Origin: Planctomycetota bacterium
Lineage (GTDB): Bacteria > Planctomycetota > Planctomycetia > Gemmatales > Gemmataceae
Direction: 5' to 3'
Length of the DNA: 64,000 bases
Assembly (NCBI GenBank): GCA_021413735.1
Contig: JAIOPV010000041.1
Coordinates: forward strand, 1 to 64,000
This document shows, piece by piece, positions 1 to 7,037 of the stretch. Positions within the stretch are counted from its first letter, which is position 1, and each line of letters starts with the position of its first letter. Below the pieces are notes generated by a model. That model searched no databases. It was not told the origin of the DNA and saw only the letters and a list, made by a program, of their open reading frames with translations. A program made the translations under genes and the position numbers.

Positions 1-34
1 CTTGCGGCGTAGCGCTCGAGCGCTACGCCGCAAG
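1..34. repeat. Perfect palindrome, family H copy 1 (cut by window edge)
   Basis: The first 34 bases form a perfect inverted repeat with 17-bp arms that read CTTGCGGCGTAGCGCTC and its complement. It sits 21 bases beyond the stop of the leftward lipoprotein gene. A longer copy of the same sequence lies at 2793-2844, also just beyond the stop of a leftward gene. It probably works as a transcription terminator spread as an interspersed repeat. Confidence 0.75.
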
Positions 35-55
35 CGGCGAAATCATTTGTCCGTC

Positions 56-1927
56 TCACTTCTGGTTCGCCATCTTCTCAGCACGAGCCGCGAGTGTTTG
101 AACGTAAGCCGCCCGACCGGGGAACCCGGCCTGTGCGCGAGCACGTTCCGCGTAGGTCTGCCATTCGCCATGAGCAACCTGCCAGGCACCAATCGCGTCC
201 TTTTTGAGCTGCTCAGCTTCCGCTCCCGTTGCGTGTTCCAAACGTGTCTGCACTCGCTCGGCCTGTTCGTGCTTGCACAACGCCATCAGAAACGTCGCCT
301 CGGCGTGCCCGAGTTCTGCCGACACCCGATCGACCATCAACTGCACCAACACCGCGTTCTGTCGCCAGTGATTCTCGACCGCCGCCATCTTTTGCTGCCG
401 ATCCTCAGGCGTCGTGGCAAGCCCTTGCTGGTTGTAAAGGGCGCGGGCTTCCGTCGCCCACGTGCGCAGGTCGTTGTCGGCGTTCTGATTGTTCCGCAGG
501 CGTTCGAGACCGTGCGCGAACTGGTCTTGCTTGGTCACGAGGCTACTCGATGCGTCCTGGAACTGCCCACGCTGGATGCGTTCGCGTGGAGTTGGCACCG
601 CGAAGAACGACTGTCCGGAGATGCCAAAGAACGCACCGCCATACGTGATCGCAACAGCATTTCGGATGCGCTCCGCAGCTTCCACGTTTCCTCGCAGTTC
701 AACAGGCGTGACCCCCACCCCCTCCGGAATCTGACTCCGAAGATACTGGTCGATCGCTCGACCGCCCGGCGGTCTGCGGTCGCTTCCACCTTCGTCGGCT
801 GGCAGAAACATCCGCAACACCCGACCGTACGCGAACGAGTCACCAGGCGGATTCCAGAACGCCGGCTTCGGGTCCGGGAAAGCGTTCCGCAGTGCTGCCG
901 CGTCGATGGCAACCTTCGCGCCGATGTCGGCCTTGAGTTGCTGTTCCAGAGTGCTCATGCGGGGAGCCAGCGAGTTGACCGGCACCGCGAGATAGACCGT
1001 TGCTTTCTTCGCTTCCTCGGCGGTCAGACCAGACACGTTTGCCTTGTCCTCGATCCATGTCTTGGAAGCATCCGGGTTAGCCTTGAACGCATTCAACTGC
1101 GCCGGGAAGACCTGCCCACGCCACGGGTCGTAGAGGCGAACATCGTTTCCGATTCGCACGCCGACAGCCCAGAACGGTCCGCGTGCGGCTCCGGTCAGAA
1201 GCGTCTTCTTGTCCGCACTGAAGACGGGCCACGGCGCGGGTTTGTCACCGGCATCGGGCGGCCCGACGAGACAACCATCAAGCCCCATCTGCTGCAGCAA
1301 CGCGAGGAAAACGTACATCCGTTCCAGTCCTGAACCGTAGCCGCGTCGGAGAACATACGTCGGAGGCACCGATACTGTCAGGAAGCCATCAGGCGTCTGA
1401 ACCACCCACGGATTGAGGTAGACACTGCGACAGACCCACGCGAAGCCGCGGTCGGCGACATCGGTAGCGATTTGGTCGGGGGTCTGACCGGGCAGCGCTG
1501 GCACGTCGAGTGACCGTGCCGCGTCTCGCATGTAGAGGCATTCAGCGAGGTAAGCCGAGTCGTGCGACGTGTACGAAGAATCGCGGAGTTCGGTCTGATC
1601 TTCCGGGTTCAGCGGAACGAGATCGGCGAGGGCTTTCTCGGTTTGCGGGGTGAACGTGCTTGGTTTCGGAGCGTCCGGAGCGGCTTGGAGATCGACATTC
1701 AGCGACGTGAGTGCCAGCTTGCAGGCGACCGCGTCGGAGTCTTTCCGCAACCGCTTCCCGGCATTCACCCACGGCTCGACTTTCGCGGCGGCGGATTGCT
1801 GGTCGTTCTTCAAGAGCGGTGGCGGTTTCCCGCAACCTGGCAACAGCGAGACGATTCCGATTCCGGCTGCGAGGGCAACGATTCCTGCCAGCCACAATCG
1901 CAGCGGACTCCTGACTTCTCGATTCAT
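56..1927 (-). CDS. Lipoprotein with a transglutaminase-like region
   Basis: The 623-residue product starts with a basic N-terminus, a hydrophobic stretch (about residues 11-30) and a lipobox LLPGC with the lipidated Cys at 32, so it should be exported and lipid-anchored. Residues about 160-280 resemble a transglutaminase-like core: a RRGYGSGLERM segment, a helix with LLQQMGLDGCLVG, and a later LYDPWRG. The position where active enzymes carry the nucleophilic Cys is Ser/Gly here, so it may be non-catalytic. The C-terminal third is helical and rich in Gln, Arg and Ala. The ATG at 1927 is 15 bases beyond the kdsA stop, so the two genes are probably cotranscribed leftward. Function is unknown; the transglutaminase link is a remote resemblance judged by eye. 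Confidence 0.8.
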   Translation of the reverse strand: MNREVRSPLRLWLAGIVALAAGIGIVSLLPGCGKPPPLLKNDQQSAAAKVEPWVNAGKRLRKDSDAVACKLALTSLNVDLQAAPDAPKPSTFTPQTEKALADLVPLNPEDQTELRDSSYTSHDSAYLAECLYMRDAARSLDVPALPGQTPDQIATDVADRGFAWVCRSVYLNPWVVQTPDGFLTVSVPPTYVLRRGYGSGLERMYVFLALLQQMGLDGCLVGPPDAGDKPAPWPVFSADKKTLLTGAARGPFWAVGVRIGNDVRLYDPWRGQVFPAQLNAFKANPDASKTWIEDKANVSGLTAEEAKKATVYLAVPVNSLAPRMSTLEQQLKADIGAKVAIDAAALRNAFPDPKPAFWNPPGDSFAYGRVLRMFLPADEGGSDRRPPGGRAIDQYLRSQIPEGVGVTPVELRGNVEAAERIRNAVAITYGGAFFGISGQSFFAVPTPRERIQRGQFQDASSSLVTKQDQFAHGLERLRNNQNADNDLRTWATEARALYNQQGLATTPEDRQQKMAAVENHWRQNAVLVQLMVDRVSAELGHAEATFLMALCKHEQAERVQTRLEHATGAEAEQLKKDAIGAWQVAHGEWQTYAERARAQAGFPGRAAYVQTLAARAEKMANQK

Positions 1928-1942
1928 GGTGTTCGGCTCGGG

Positions 1943-2761
1943 CTAGTGAAGGTCAGCGACCGCCTCGCGAATCCGCTGGCAACGGCGGATCAGATCGGAG
2001 AGTTGGTCGAGCGGGATCATGTTCGGGCCGTCGGAAGGTGCTTTATCCGGGTTGGGGTGCGTTTCGAGAAACACACCGTCGCACCCGGCAGCAATCGCGG
2101 CACGAGCCAGAACAGGAACCATTGTGCGATCCCCGCCGGTTTTGTCTCCGAGCGCCGCCGGTTTCTGTACGCTGTGCGTGGCGTCGAAGATCACTGGAGC
2201 ACCGGTTTCTTGCATCCACGGGATCGCCCGCATGTCGTTCACCAGCATTCCGTAGCCGAAAGTGGTGCCGCGTTCGGTGAGCAAAGTGCGACGATTTCCG
2301 ACTTCCGCGAGCTTCGCGACGACATTCTTCATGTCCCATGGGGCCATGAATTGCCCCTTTTTCACGTTCACGACCCGGCCAGTCTTCCCGCACGCTTCGA
2401 GCAAATCGGTTTGTCGTGCCAGGAACGCGGGCACTTGAAGCACTTCGCAGACCTCCGCAGCGGGTGCGGCTTGCGAACATTCGTGAATGTCGGTCGTGAC
2501 CGGCAACCCGGTGGCATTTCGCACAGCATCGAGAGTCTTCAACCCTTCTTCGAGGCCGACGCCGCGGAACGACTTCCCAGATGTGCGGTTGGCCTTGTCG
2601 AACGACGCCTTGAAGACGAGTTGCAGTTTGAGCGTGTCGGCGATGGTGCGAAGCGTTTCGGCGATGCGCAGGGTGAAGTCGCGTCCTTCGATGACGCACG
2701 GCCCACAGATCCACAAGAGAGGCGAACCCTCGCCTACTCGGTAACTGGCAACCTCGACCAT
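1943..2761 (-). CDS. kdsA: 3-deoxy-8-phosphooctulonate synthase (KDO-8-P synthase)
   Basis: This cytoplasmic enzyme condenses phosphoenolpyruvate with arabinose-5-phosphate to give KDO-8-phosphate, a precursor of the LPS inner core. The 272-residue length is normal for KdsA. Family motifs are clear: ICGPCVIEG near the N-terminus, [12 protein letters not shown] for PEP and phosphate binding, [46 protein letters not shown] and FLETHPNPD. It is followed 15 bases on by the lipoprotein gene on the same strand, which suggests an envelope-related transcription unit. A KDO pathway gene fits a planctomycete with an LPS-bearing outer membrane. DAHP synthase was considered, but the motifs are those of KdsA. 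Confidence 0.97.
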   Translation of the reverse strand: MVEVASYRVGEGSPLLWICGPCVIEGRDFTLRIAETLRTIADTLKLQLVFKASFDKANRTSGKSFRGVGLEEGLKTLDAVRNATGLPVTTDIHECSQAAPAAEVCEVLQVPAFLARQTDLLEACGKTGRVVNVKKGQFMAPWDMKNVVAKLAEVGNRRTLLTERGTTFGYGMLVNDMRAIPWMQETGAPVIFDATHSVQKPAALGDKTGGDRTMVPVLARAAIAAGCDGVFLETHPNPDKAPSDGPNMIPLDQLSDLIRRCQRIREAVADLH

Positions 2762-2792
2762 GTGGTACCCTCCGTGGATTGTCGCGCTTCTG

Positions 2793-2844
2793 TTTTGCCG
2801 CTTGCGGCGTAGCGCTCTGGAGCGCTACGCCGCAAGCGGCAAAA
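2793..2844. terminator. 24-bp perfect stem-loop, family H copy 2, likely terminator
   Basis: Two perfect 24-bp arms (2793-2816 and 2821-2844) enclose the loop CTGG. The outer ends are TTTT and AAAA, so either transcript would end the stem in a U run. It lies 14 bases past the stop of the leftward pterin dehydratase gene and upstream of kdsA. It shares the core GCGGCGTAGCGCT with the palindrome at 1-34. Confidence 0.75.
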
Positions 2845-2858
2845 CCCAGGACGACACA

Positions 2859-3215
2859 CTACCCCTTCAACTTCGGCTGTTCCAGCGCATCAATCTTCGC
2901 GGCGATGATGAAATCATTCTCGGTCAACCCGTTGGCCGCGTGCGTCCACAACTCGACCGTCACATCACGGTAGTTTGTCAAGTGCAAGTCGGGGTGGTGA
3001 TCCTCAGCTTCGGCCACATCCCCGATTCGACGAAAGAAGTCCAGCCCGGTCACGAAATCGAGGACTCGCCAGGAACGGCTGATCCTTGTGCCATCGCTGG
3101 TGAGTTTCCACAAGGGAACGAGCGTCAGCAGTTCGCGAACCTTTTCGGGGCTGAGGGGGAGCGTTTTTCCGGAACACGCGGCACATTTTCGCGTGGCGAG
3201 TTCGGTTGCGGTCAT
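2859..3215 (-). CDS. Pterin-4a-carbinolamine dehydratase
   Basis: The enzyme dehydrates 4a-hydroxytetrahydropterin during recycling of the pterin cofactor of aromatic amino acid hydroxylases; the family is also called PhhB or DCoH. The 118-residue product has the typical size and the signature EDHHPDLHLTNYRDVTVELW, with the active-site His pair, then WTHAANGLTENDFIIAAKID. The N-terminal CAACSGKT segment adds a CxxC that many bacterial homologues also carry. The gene is divergent from the kinase gene at 3417; the 200-base gap between them should hold both promoters, but no clear -35/-10 pair stands out. The stem-loop at 2793-2844 closes the unit. Confidence 0.95.
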   Translation of the reverse strand: MTATELATRKCAACSGKTLPLSPEKVRELLTLVPLWKLTSDGTRISRSWRVLDFVTGLDFFRRIGDVAEAEDHHPDLHLTNYRDVTVELWTHAANGLTENDFIIAAKIDALEQPKLKG

Positions 3216-3416
3216 CGTTGGCCCTCCTGGGCGACTGATTCAGATATAGCAGGAATCGCTGAATGCGTCTGCTTGTTGAGGGGTCTTGTAACTCCTCCCA
3301 ACCGACCCGGAAAAAAATGCTCTCGTCTTGTAAGAACGCACTTGGTACAGTCCCGCGGCTTTGCCAACGCTCACGATCCACGGACGGATCGCTGCGTGCG
3401 GCATGGAGGTCTCCCC

Positions 3417-5042
3417 GTGGCTCGTCCACGTCGGTTGCGTTACAAGCTGATGCTCGGACTCGGGCTGGTGGTTGGCAGCATTTTGCTGCTCGTCGCCGGC
3501 ACTCTGTTCGGCATTCGTGCGTACACAACAACCGTTCGGACGACCGAAATCAAAATGATCGAGTTGGAGCTCGTCAGCAGTCTCGTGGAAATCTTGAAGG
3601 GGCCTGACCAACCAACGAATCCGATAACCGAGGCAACCGAGTTTGAGCAGTCGTTGCAGAGCGTCGAAACGAAACTCGAAGAATTCCGGAAGATCAACGA
3701 CAGCACAATCGCTCTCGGGCTCGATCCGGATGGTGGCGATCTGGAACGCGGCCTCGTGGGGCAACTCGAAGGTCACCTGAAGAAACTCCACGACGCGATC
3801 AAAAACCGACCACAGGATGATGAAGCCGAGGTTACCGTCCCCGTGCGACTCAAGAAGCACGTCAAGCCGCACTACGACGAAGCCCGTCGTTGTACGGAAC
3901 ACCTTCGACTCGCGGTGATTGACGATATCCAAACTGGCATCAAGCAATCGAACCGCGTTATCGGCCGAACGATTTGGGTCGTGCGAATCGCCACCTTCTG
4001 GGCAATCGTCCTCACGCTGACACTGCTGTTCTACTTCCGCGTGTGGATGTTCCAGCCGATCCGTCAGCTTCAGGCCGGTATCTCCAGGGTCCACGGCGGC
4101 GACTTCGAGCATCCGATCAAGCTCGAATCCGGCGACGAATTGCAGGAACTCGCGGATGAGTTCAACGCCATGACCGCCAGGCTCGGCGCGACTTACGCCG
4201 ACCTGGCCCGACAGGTGAACGAACGCAGTCGGCAGCTCGTCCGCAGCGAACGAATGGTGTCGGTCGGGTTCCTCGCGGCAGGGGTCGCGCATGAAATCAA
4301 CAATCCGCTGGCGAGCATCCTGTTTTGTTCCGAGGCTTTGGAACGCAGGCTACAAGACGTTCTCGATGAGATGAACGGCGCTCCCGCCGGCTCGCACAGC
4401 GGCCCAGCGGAAGCCGAGGTTCTCACTCGCTACCTGAAGATGATTCAGCAGGAAGCGCTGCGTTGCAAAGAGATCACGCACAAGCTCCTCGACTTCAGCC
4501 GCACCGGCGAGAAGAAACGCGACGCGACCGATCTCGGAGCGCTCGTTCGCGGAGTGATCGAAGTCGCGAGCCTGCTGCCGAACTGCCGGGCGAAGAACAT
4601 CAGCTTCGAGCCGAAGGAATACATCGTCGCTCAGGTCAACTCGCAGGACTTGAAGAGCGTTATCCTGAACATGATCGTAAACGCCCTCGACAGCATGGAC
4701 GAAGGCGGCCGGCTTTCGATCACGCTCCGAACCGTGGGCGATCAGGCGGAACTGGCGTTCACCGATACCGGCTGCGGCATGACGGCGGACGTGTTGGAGA
4801 ACATCTTCGAGCCGTTCTTCACGCGGAGCCGCACGGGCAAGGGCACGGGTCTGGGGCTGTTCATCAGTCACCAGATCATCGACCAGCACGGCGGAACGAT
4901 CCAGGCCGCGAGTCAGGGACCGGGTTTCGGCAGCACGTTCACGGTGAATGTTCCGCTGCACGATTCGGGGACTGGCAACGCCGAGAGCGGATCGAATCCG
5001 GAACCGGTGATGTTGCCGTTCCCAGGGGCAAAGGCGGCCTAG
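3417..5042 (+). CDS. Membrane sensor histidine kinase (NtrB/AtoS type)
   Basis: The 541-residue kinase probably pairs with the regulator encoded 146 bases downstream. I chose the GTG at 3417 because GGAGG (3405-3409) lies 7 bases before it; the longer open frame upstream overlaps the divergent dehydratase gene. Two membrane segments (about residues 11-33 and 188-208) bracket a roughly 150-residue periplasmic sensor region. A HAMP domain follows (about 208-262). The H-box GVAHEINNPLAS carries the phospho-accepting His292. The ATPase domain shows the N-box NMIVNALDSM, G1 box DTGCGM, F box FEPFFTRS and G2 box GTGLGLF. The signal cannot be deduced from the sensor sequence. Confidence 0.95.
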   Translation: MARPRRLRYKLMLGLGLVVGSILLLVAGTLFGIRAYTTTVRTTEIKMIELELVSSLVEILKGPDQPTNPITEATEFEQSLQSVETKLEEFRKINDSTIALGLDPDGGDLERGLVGQLEGHLKKLHDAIKNRPQDDEAEVTVPVRLKKHVKPHYDEARRCTEHLRLAVIDDIQTGIKQSNRVIGRTIWVVRIATFWAIVLTLTLLFYFRVWMFQPIRQLQAGISRVHGGDFEHPIKLESGDELQELADEFNAMTARLGATYADLARQVNERSRQLVRSERMVSVGFLAAGVAHEINNPLASILFCSEALERRLQDVLDEMNGAPAGSHSGPAEAEVLTRYLKMIQQEALRCKEITHKLLDFSRTGEKKRDATDLGALVRGVIEVASLLPNCRAKNISFEPKEYIVAQVNSQDLKSVILNMIVNALDSMDEGGRLSITLRTVGDQAELAFTDTGCGMTADVLENIFEPFFTRSRTGKGTGLGLFISHQIIDQHGGTIQAASQGPGFGSTFTVNVPLHDSGTGNAESGSNPEPVMLPFPGAKAA

Positions 5043-5170
5043 GAAATTCGGGTTGCGGAAATTGGGTTACGGCATCATAAGACGCAGCACTCGGGCTGGT
5101 GATTGAGGCTTGCGAAGATGGGTTCCGCGGGTTGATTCAATCCGCAATCCGAATTCCGCAATCCGCAATC
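5043..5170. repeat. Heptad-repeat inverted pair (CCGCAAT family)
   Basis: Two arrays with roughly 7-base period face each other in the kinase-regulator gap. The right array (about 5138-5170) reads as repeats of AATCCGC and ATTCCGC. The left one (5043-5072) is a degraded complement built from CGGGTTG and CGGAAAT. They could fold into a hairpin of about 30 bp with a 65-base loop. Confidence 0.55.
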
Positions 5171-5188
5171 TGGATACGGAGACCGCGA

Positions 5189-6703
5189 TTGGCTACCACT
5201 CCCGCACACAACCGACTGCGAATCCTGTTCGTGGATGACGAAGCTCCACTGCGGGAATTCATGCGGACGGAGTTGCCCCGCCTCGGGCACGAGATCACGG
5301 TTTGCCAGGATAGCAAATCTGGCATCGAAGCCGTCAAGAAAGGCGTGTTCGACGCCGCGATCCTTGACATGCGCATGGAACACGACCGCGCCGGTCTGCA
5401 AGTTCTCGCGGCGCTGAAGCAAGTCTCGCCGGACACCGAAGCCGTCATCATGACCGGCTACGGCAGCACCGAAACGGCTGTCGAAGCTCTCCGTCTCGGC
5501 GCGTTCGACTACCTGACGAAGCCGTGCAAGCTCACGGACATCGAGGCATTGCTGCTTCGGATTCAGGAAAAGCGCCGGCTGAAGAACAAGACTGCCGCGC
5601 TCGAAAGCCGCGTTCAGGCGATGGAAGGCCCGCCCGGACTCATCGGCAGCAGTCCTGCGATGATCCCGGTTCAGCAGTTCATCGACCGCATCGGACCAAC
5701 GGACGGCCGTTGCCTGATTACCGGCGAAACGGGCACGGGCAAGGAAGTCGTCGCTCGCAATCTGTACCTGAAGAGCAAACGGGCCGACATGCCGTTCGTG
5801 CCGGTGAACTGCGGTTCGCTGAGCCAGAACCTTGCCGAGAGCCAGTTATTCGGGCATCGCAAGGGTGCGTTCACGGGTGCGGACCGCGACCACAAGGGTT
5901 TCTTCGAGGTCGCGAACGGTGGCACCGTGTTCCTCGACGAACTCGGCGAACTCGACAAGAACATTCAGGTGAAACTGCTGCGATTCTTGGAATCGGGCGA
6001 GATTCAGCGGCTCGGCGACAACCACCCGATCATGGTAGACGTGCGAGTCGTGTGCGCCACGAACAAGGACTTGCGGCAGATGATTGCCGACGGCCAGTTC
6101 CGCGAGGACTTGCTGTTCCGGCTGAATATGTTCCACATTCACCTGCCGCCGCTGCGGGATCGTCGCGAAGACATCCCCGACTTGGCCCGGCATGCCCTGG
6201 CTCGCCATGCGAAGCGCCCGATTGATACGGTGGCGCACCTGCTGACGCCGGCCGCGTTGCAGATGATGGTTCACTATCACTGGCAGGGCAACGTGCGTGA
6301 GTTGGTGAACGCGATGGAGTATGCGTGGATCGTGTCGGGTGGCCAGGCGATTGGTCCTGAGCATTTGCCGCACGACGTGCGAAACCCGCGTCTGGCCTCG
6401 GTGCCGCTGACCGTGCCAATCGCAACTCCGCAGCATGCACCGGCTCCATCGAGTTATGGCTCGGCACCGACAACGCTGCCATTCCCGACGGGTGGAATGC
6501 AGTCGGCACCGTTGCCTGCTGCTCCGGCGGGTGCGGGTGGCAAGTCGCTGGCAGACGTGGAAATGGAGTACATTCTGCAGGTGTACGCGAAGAACGGCAT
6601 GAACAAGCAGGCGACGTCGGTGGAACTCGGCATCAGCCTGAAGACGCTTTACAACAAGCTCCACAAGTACGAGGAAGAACGCCGCCCCCGTGCTGCGGGG
6701 TGA
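5189..6703 (+). CDS. Sigma-54-dependent response regulator (NtrC family)
   Basis: This 504-residue transcription activator should be phosphorylated by the kinase just upstream. The TTG at 5189 is chosen because GGAG (5178-5181) lies 7 bases before it and because the frame upstream only translates repeat sequence. The receiver domain (about residues 10-125) has the acidic pair DD16-17, phospho-acceptor D60 in ILDMRM, and K111. The AAA+ domain has Walker A GETGTGKE (179-186), the sigma-54 contact loop GAFTGA (226-231) and Walker B VFLDELGEL. A Pro/Ala-rich linker leads to a Fis-type HTH at the C-terminus. The last 67 bases are one arm of the duplicated att site of the integrated element. The copy in the gene differs by one silent base from the copy at 13018-13084, so the protein is intact. 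Confidence 0.95.
   Translation: MATTPAHNRLRILFVDDEAPLREFMRTELPRLGHEITVCQDSKSGIEAVKKGVFDAAILDMRMEHDRAGLQVLAALKQVSPDTEAVIMTGYGSTETAVEALRLGAFDYLTKPCKLTDIEALLLRIQEKRRLKNKTAALESRVQAMEGPPGLIGSSPAMIPVQQFIDRIGPTDGRCLITGETGTGKEVVARNLYLKSKRADMPFVPVNCGSLSQNLAESQLFGHRKGAFTGADRDHKGFFEVANGGTVFLDELGELDKNIQVKLLRFLESGEIQRLGDNHPIMVDVRVVCATNKDLRQMIADGQFREDLLFRLNMFHIHLPPLRDRREDIPDLARHALARHAKRPIDTVAHLLTPAALQMMVHYHWQGNVRELVNAMEYAWIVSGGQAIGPEHLPHDVRNPRLASVPLTVPIATPQHAPAPSSYGSAPTTLPFPTGGMQSAPLPAAPAGAGGKSLADVEMEYILQVYAKNGMNKQATSVELGISLKTLYNKLHKYEEERRPRAAG
6637..6703. other. attL direct repeat of the integrative element
   Basis: These 67 bases, ending with the regulator's stop codon, recur at 13018-13084. The first 57 are identical, then T6694 replaces C13075, then nine more match. 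Homology stops right after the TGA and just before 6637. Both copies encode the same peptide LKTLYNKLHKYEEERRPRAA plus Gly. Confidence 0.93.
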
Positions 6704-6788
6704 GGCAGCAATCCTCAGTTTTCAAGGCAAATCTGCTCTCGGCGATGCTGCGAGAGCAGATGGCATCATAGTGGCCAAAACCGACTTC

Positions 6789-6829
6789 TGGTGACCTTTT
6801 CGCCGTTTCTGGTGACCTTCCTGGTGACC
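6789..6829. promoter_or_regulatory. Left arm-type integrase sites (three TGGTGACC repeats)
   Basis: TGGTGACC occurs at 6789-6796, 6810-6817 and 6822-6829 in direct orientation, each followed by TT. The last two starts are 12 bases apart. The same octamer occurs twice, again 12 bases apart, near the right end (12958 and 12970). Repeats shared by the two ends and lying inside the att repeats are what arm-binding sites of a tyrosine integrase or its accessory protein look like. Confidence 0.7.
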
Positions 6830-6859
6830 TTGAACCGTGGACGGCTACCGCTGTAGGTA

Positions 6860-7024
6860 TCAACCGCCCGACTTCTCTTCCATTTTCTGCTTCAGCCAAT
6901 CGTTCAGTTCCTTCCGCTCGTATTCCGGTTCACAGATTTTCTGAAACCAGTCTTCACCCATAATTGGCATCCAGTGATTGAAACCATGTTCTGATAACCA
7001 TCGCTGGAAAACGGCTGTCTTGTC
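6860..7024 (-). other. +1-frame extension of the replication gene (54 codons)
   Basis: This reading frame opens directly at the TGA that ends the replication protein (7023-7025) and runs 54 codons to a TGA at 6860. It has no good start of its own: the first ATG (6968-6970) is 18 codons in and lacks a Shine-Dalgarno site. The predicted peptide begins DKTAVFQRWLSEHGF and ends KQKMEEKSGG, is charged and looks like normal protein. The junction carries the prfB-type slip signal AGG GGG CTG CTT TGA C (7022-7037), so I read it as the tail of a frameshifted 912-residue product. Alternatives are a separate 36-codon gene or the displaced end of the ancestral gene. Confidence 0.6.
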
Positions 7025-7037
7025 AAAGCAGCCCCCT
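7022..7037 (-). promoter_or_regulatory. RF2/prfB-like +1 programmed frameshift signal
   Basis: On the minus strand the last codons are AGG GGG CTG CTT TGA followed by C. The E. coli prfB site is AGG GGG TAT CTT TGA C. The internal Shine-Dalgarno-like AGGGGG, the 3-base spacer, the slippery CTT, and the weak stop context TGA-C all match in identity and spacing. Slippage of CTT onto TTT would place GAC next and continue for 54 codons. Confidence 0.65.

Noticed and set aside
2-1333. Long plus-strand frame of 443 codons
   Set aside because: It is the antisense shadow of the lipoprotein gene; high-GC codon use keeps the opposite strand open. It has no family motifs and no ribosome site.
1943-2761. 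DAHP synthase instead of KDO-8-P synthase
   Set aside because: Motifs [21 protein letters not shown] and [14 protein letters not shown] and the 272-residue length are those of KdsA.
1-2844. Two family H palindromes as transposon terminal repeats
   Set aside because: Each copy is itself a palindrome and the interval holds ordinary kdsA and lipoprotein genes without a transposase.
6860-6970. Separate small gene after the replication gene
   Set aside because: The only ATG starts lie well inside the frame without a Shine-Dalgarno site, and the frame opens exactly at the prfB-like slip site. I prefer a frameshift extension but keep the alternative open.
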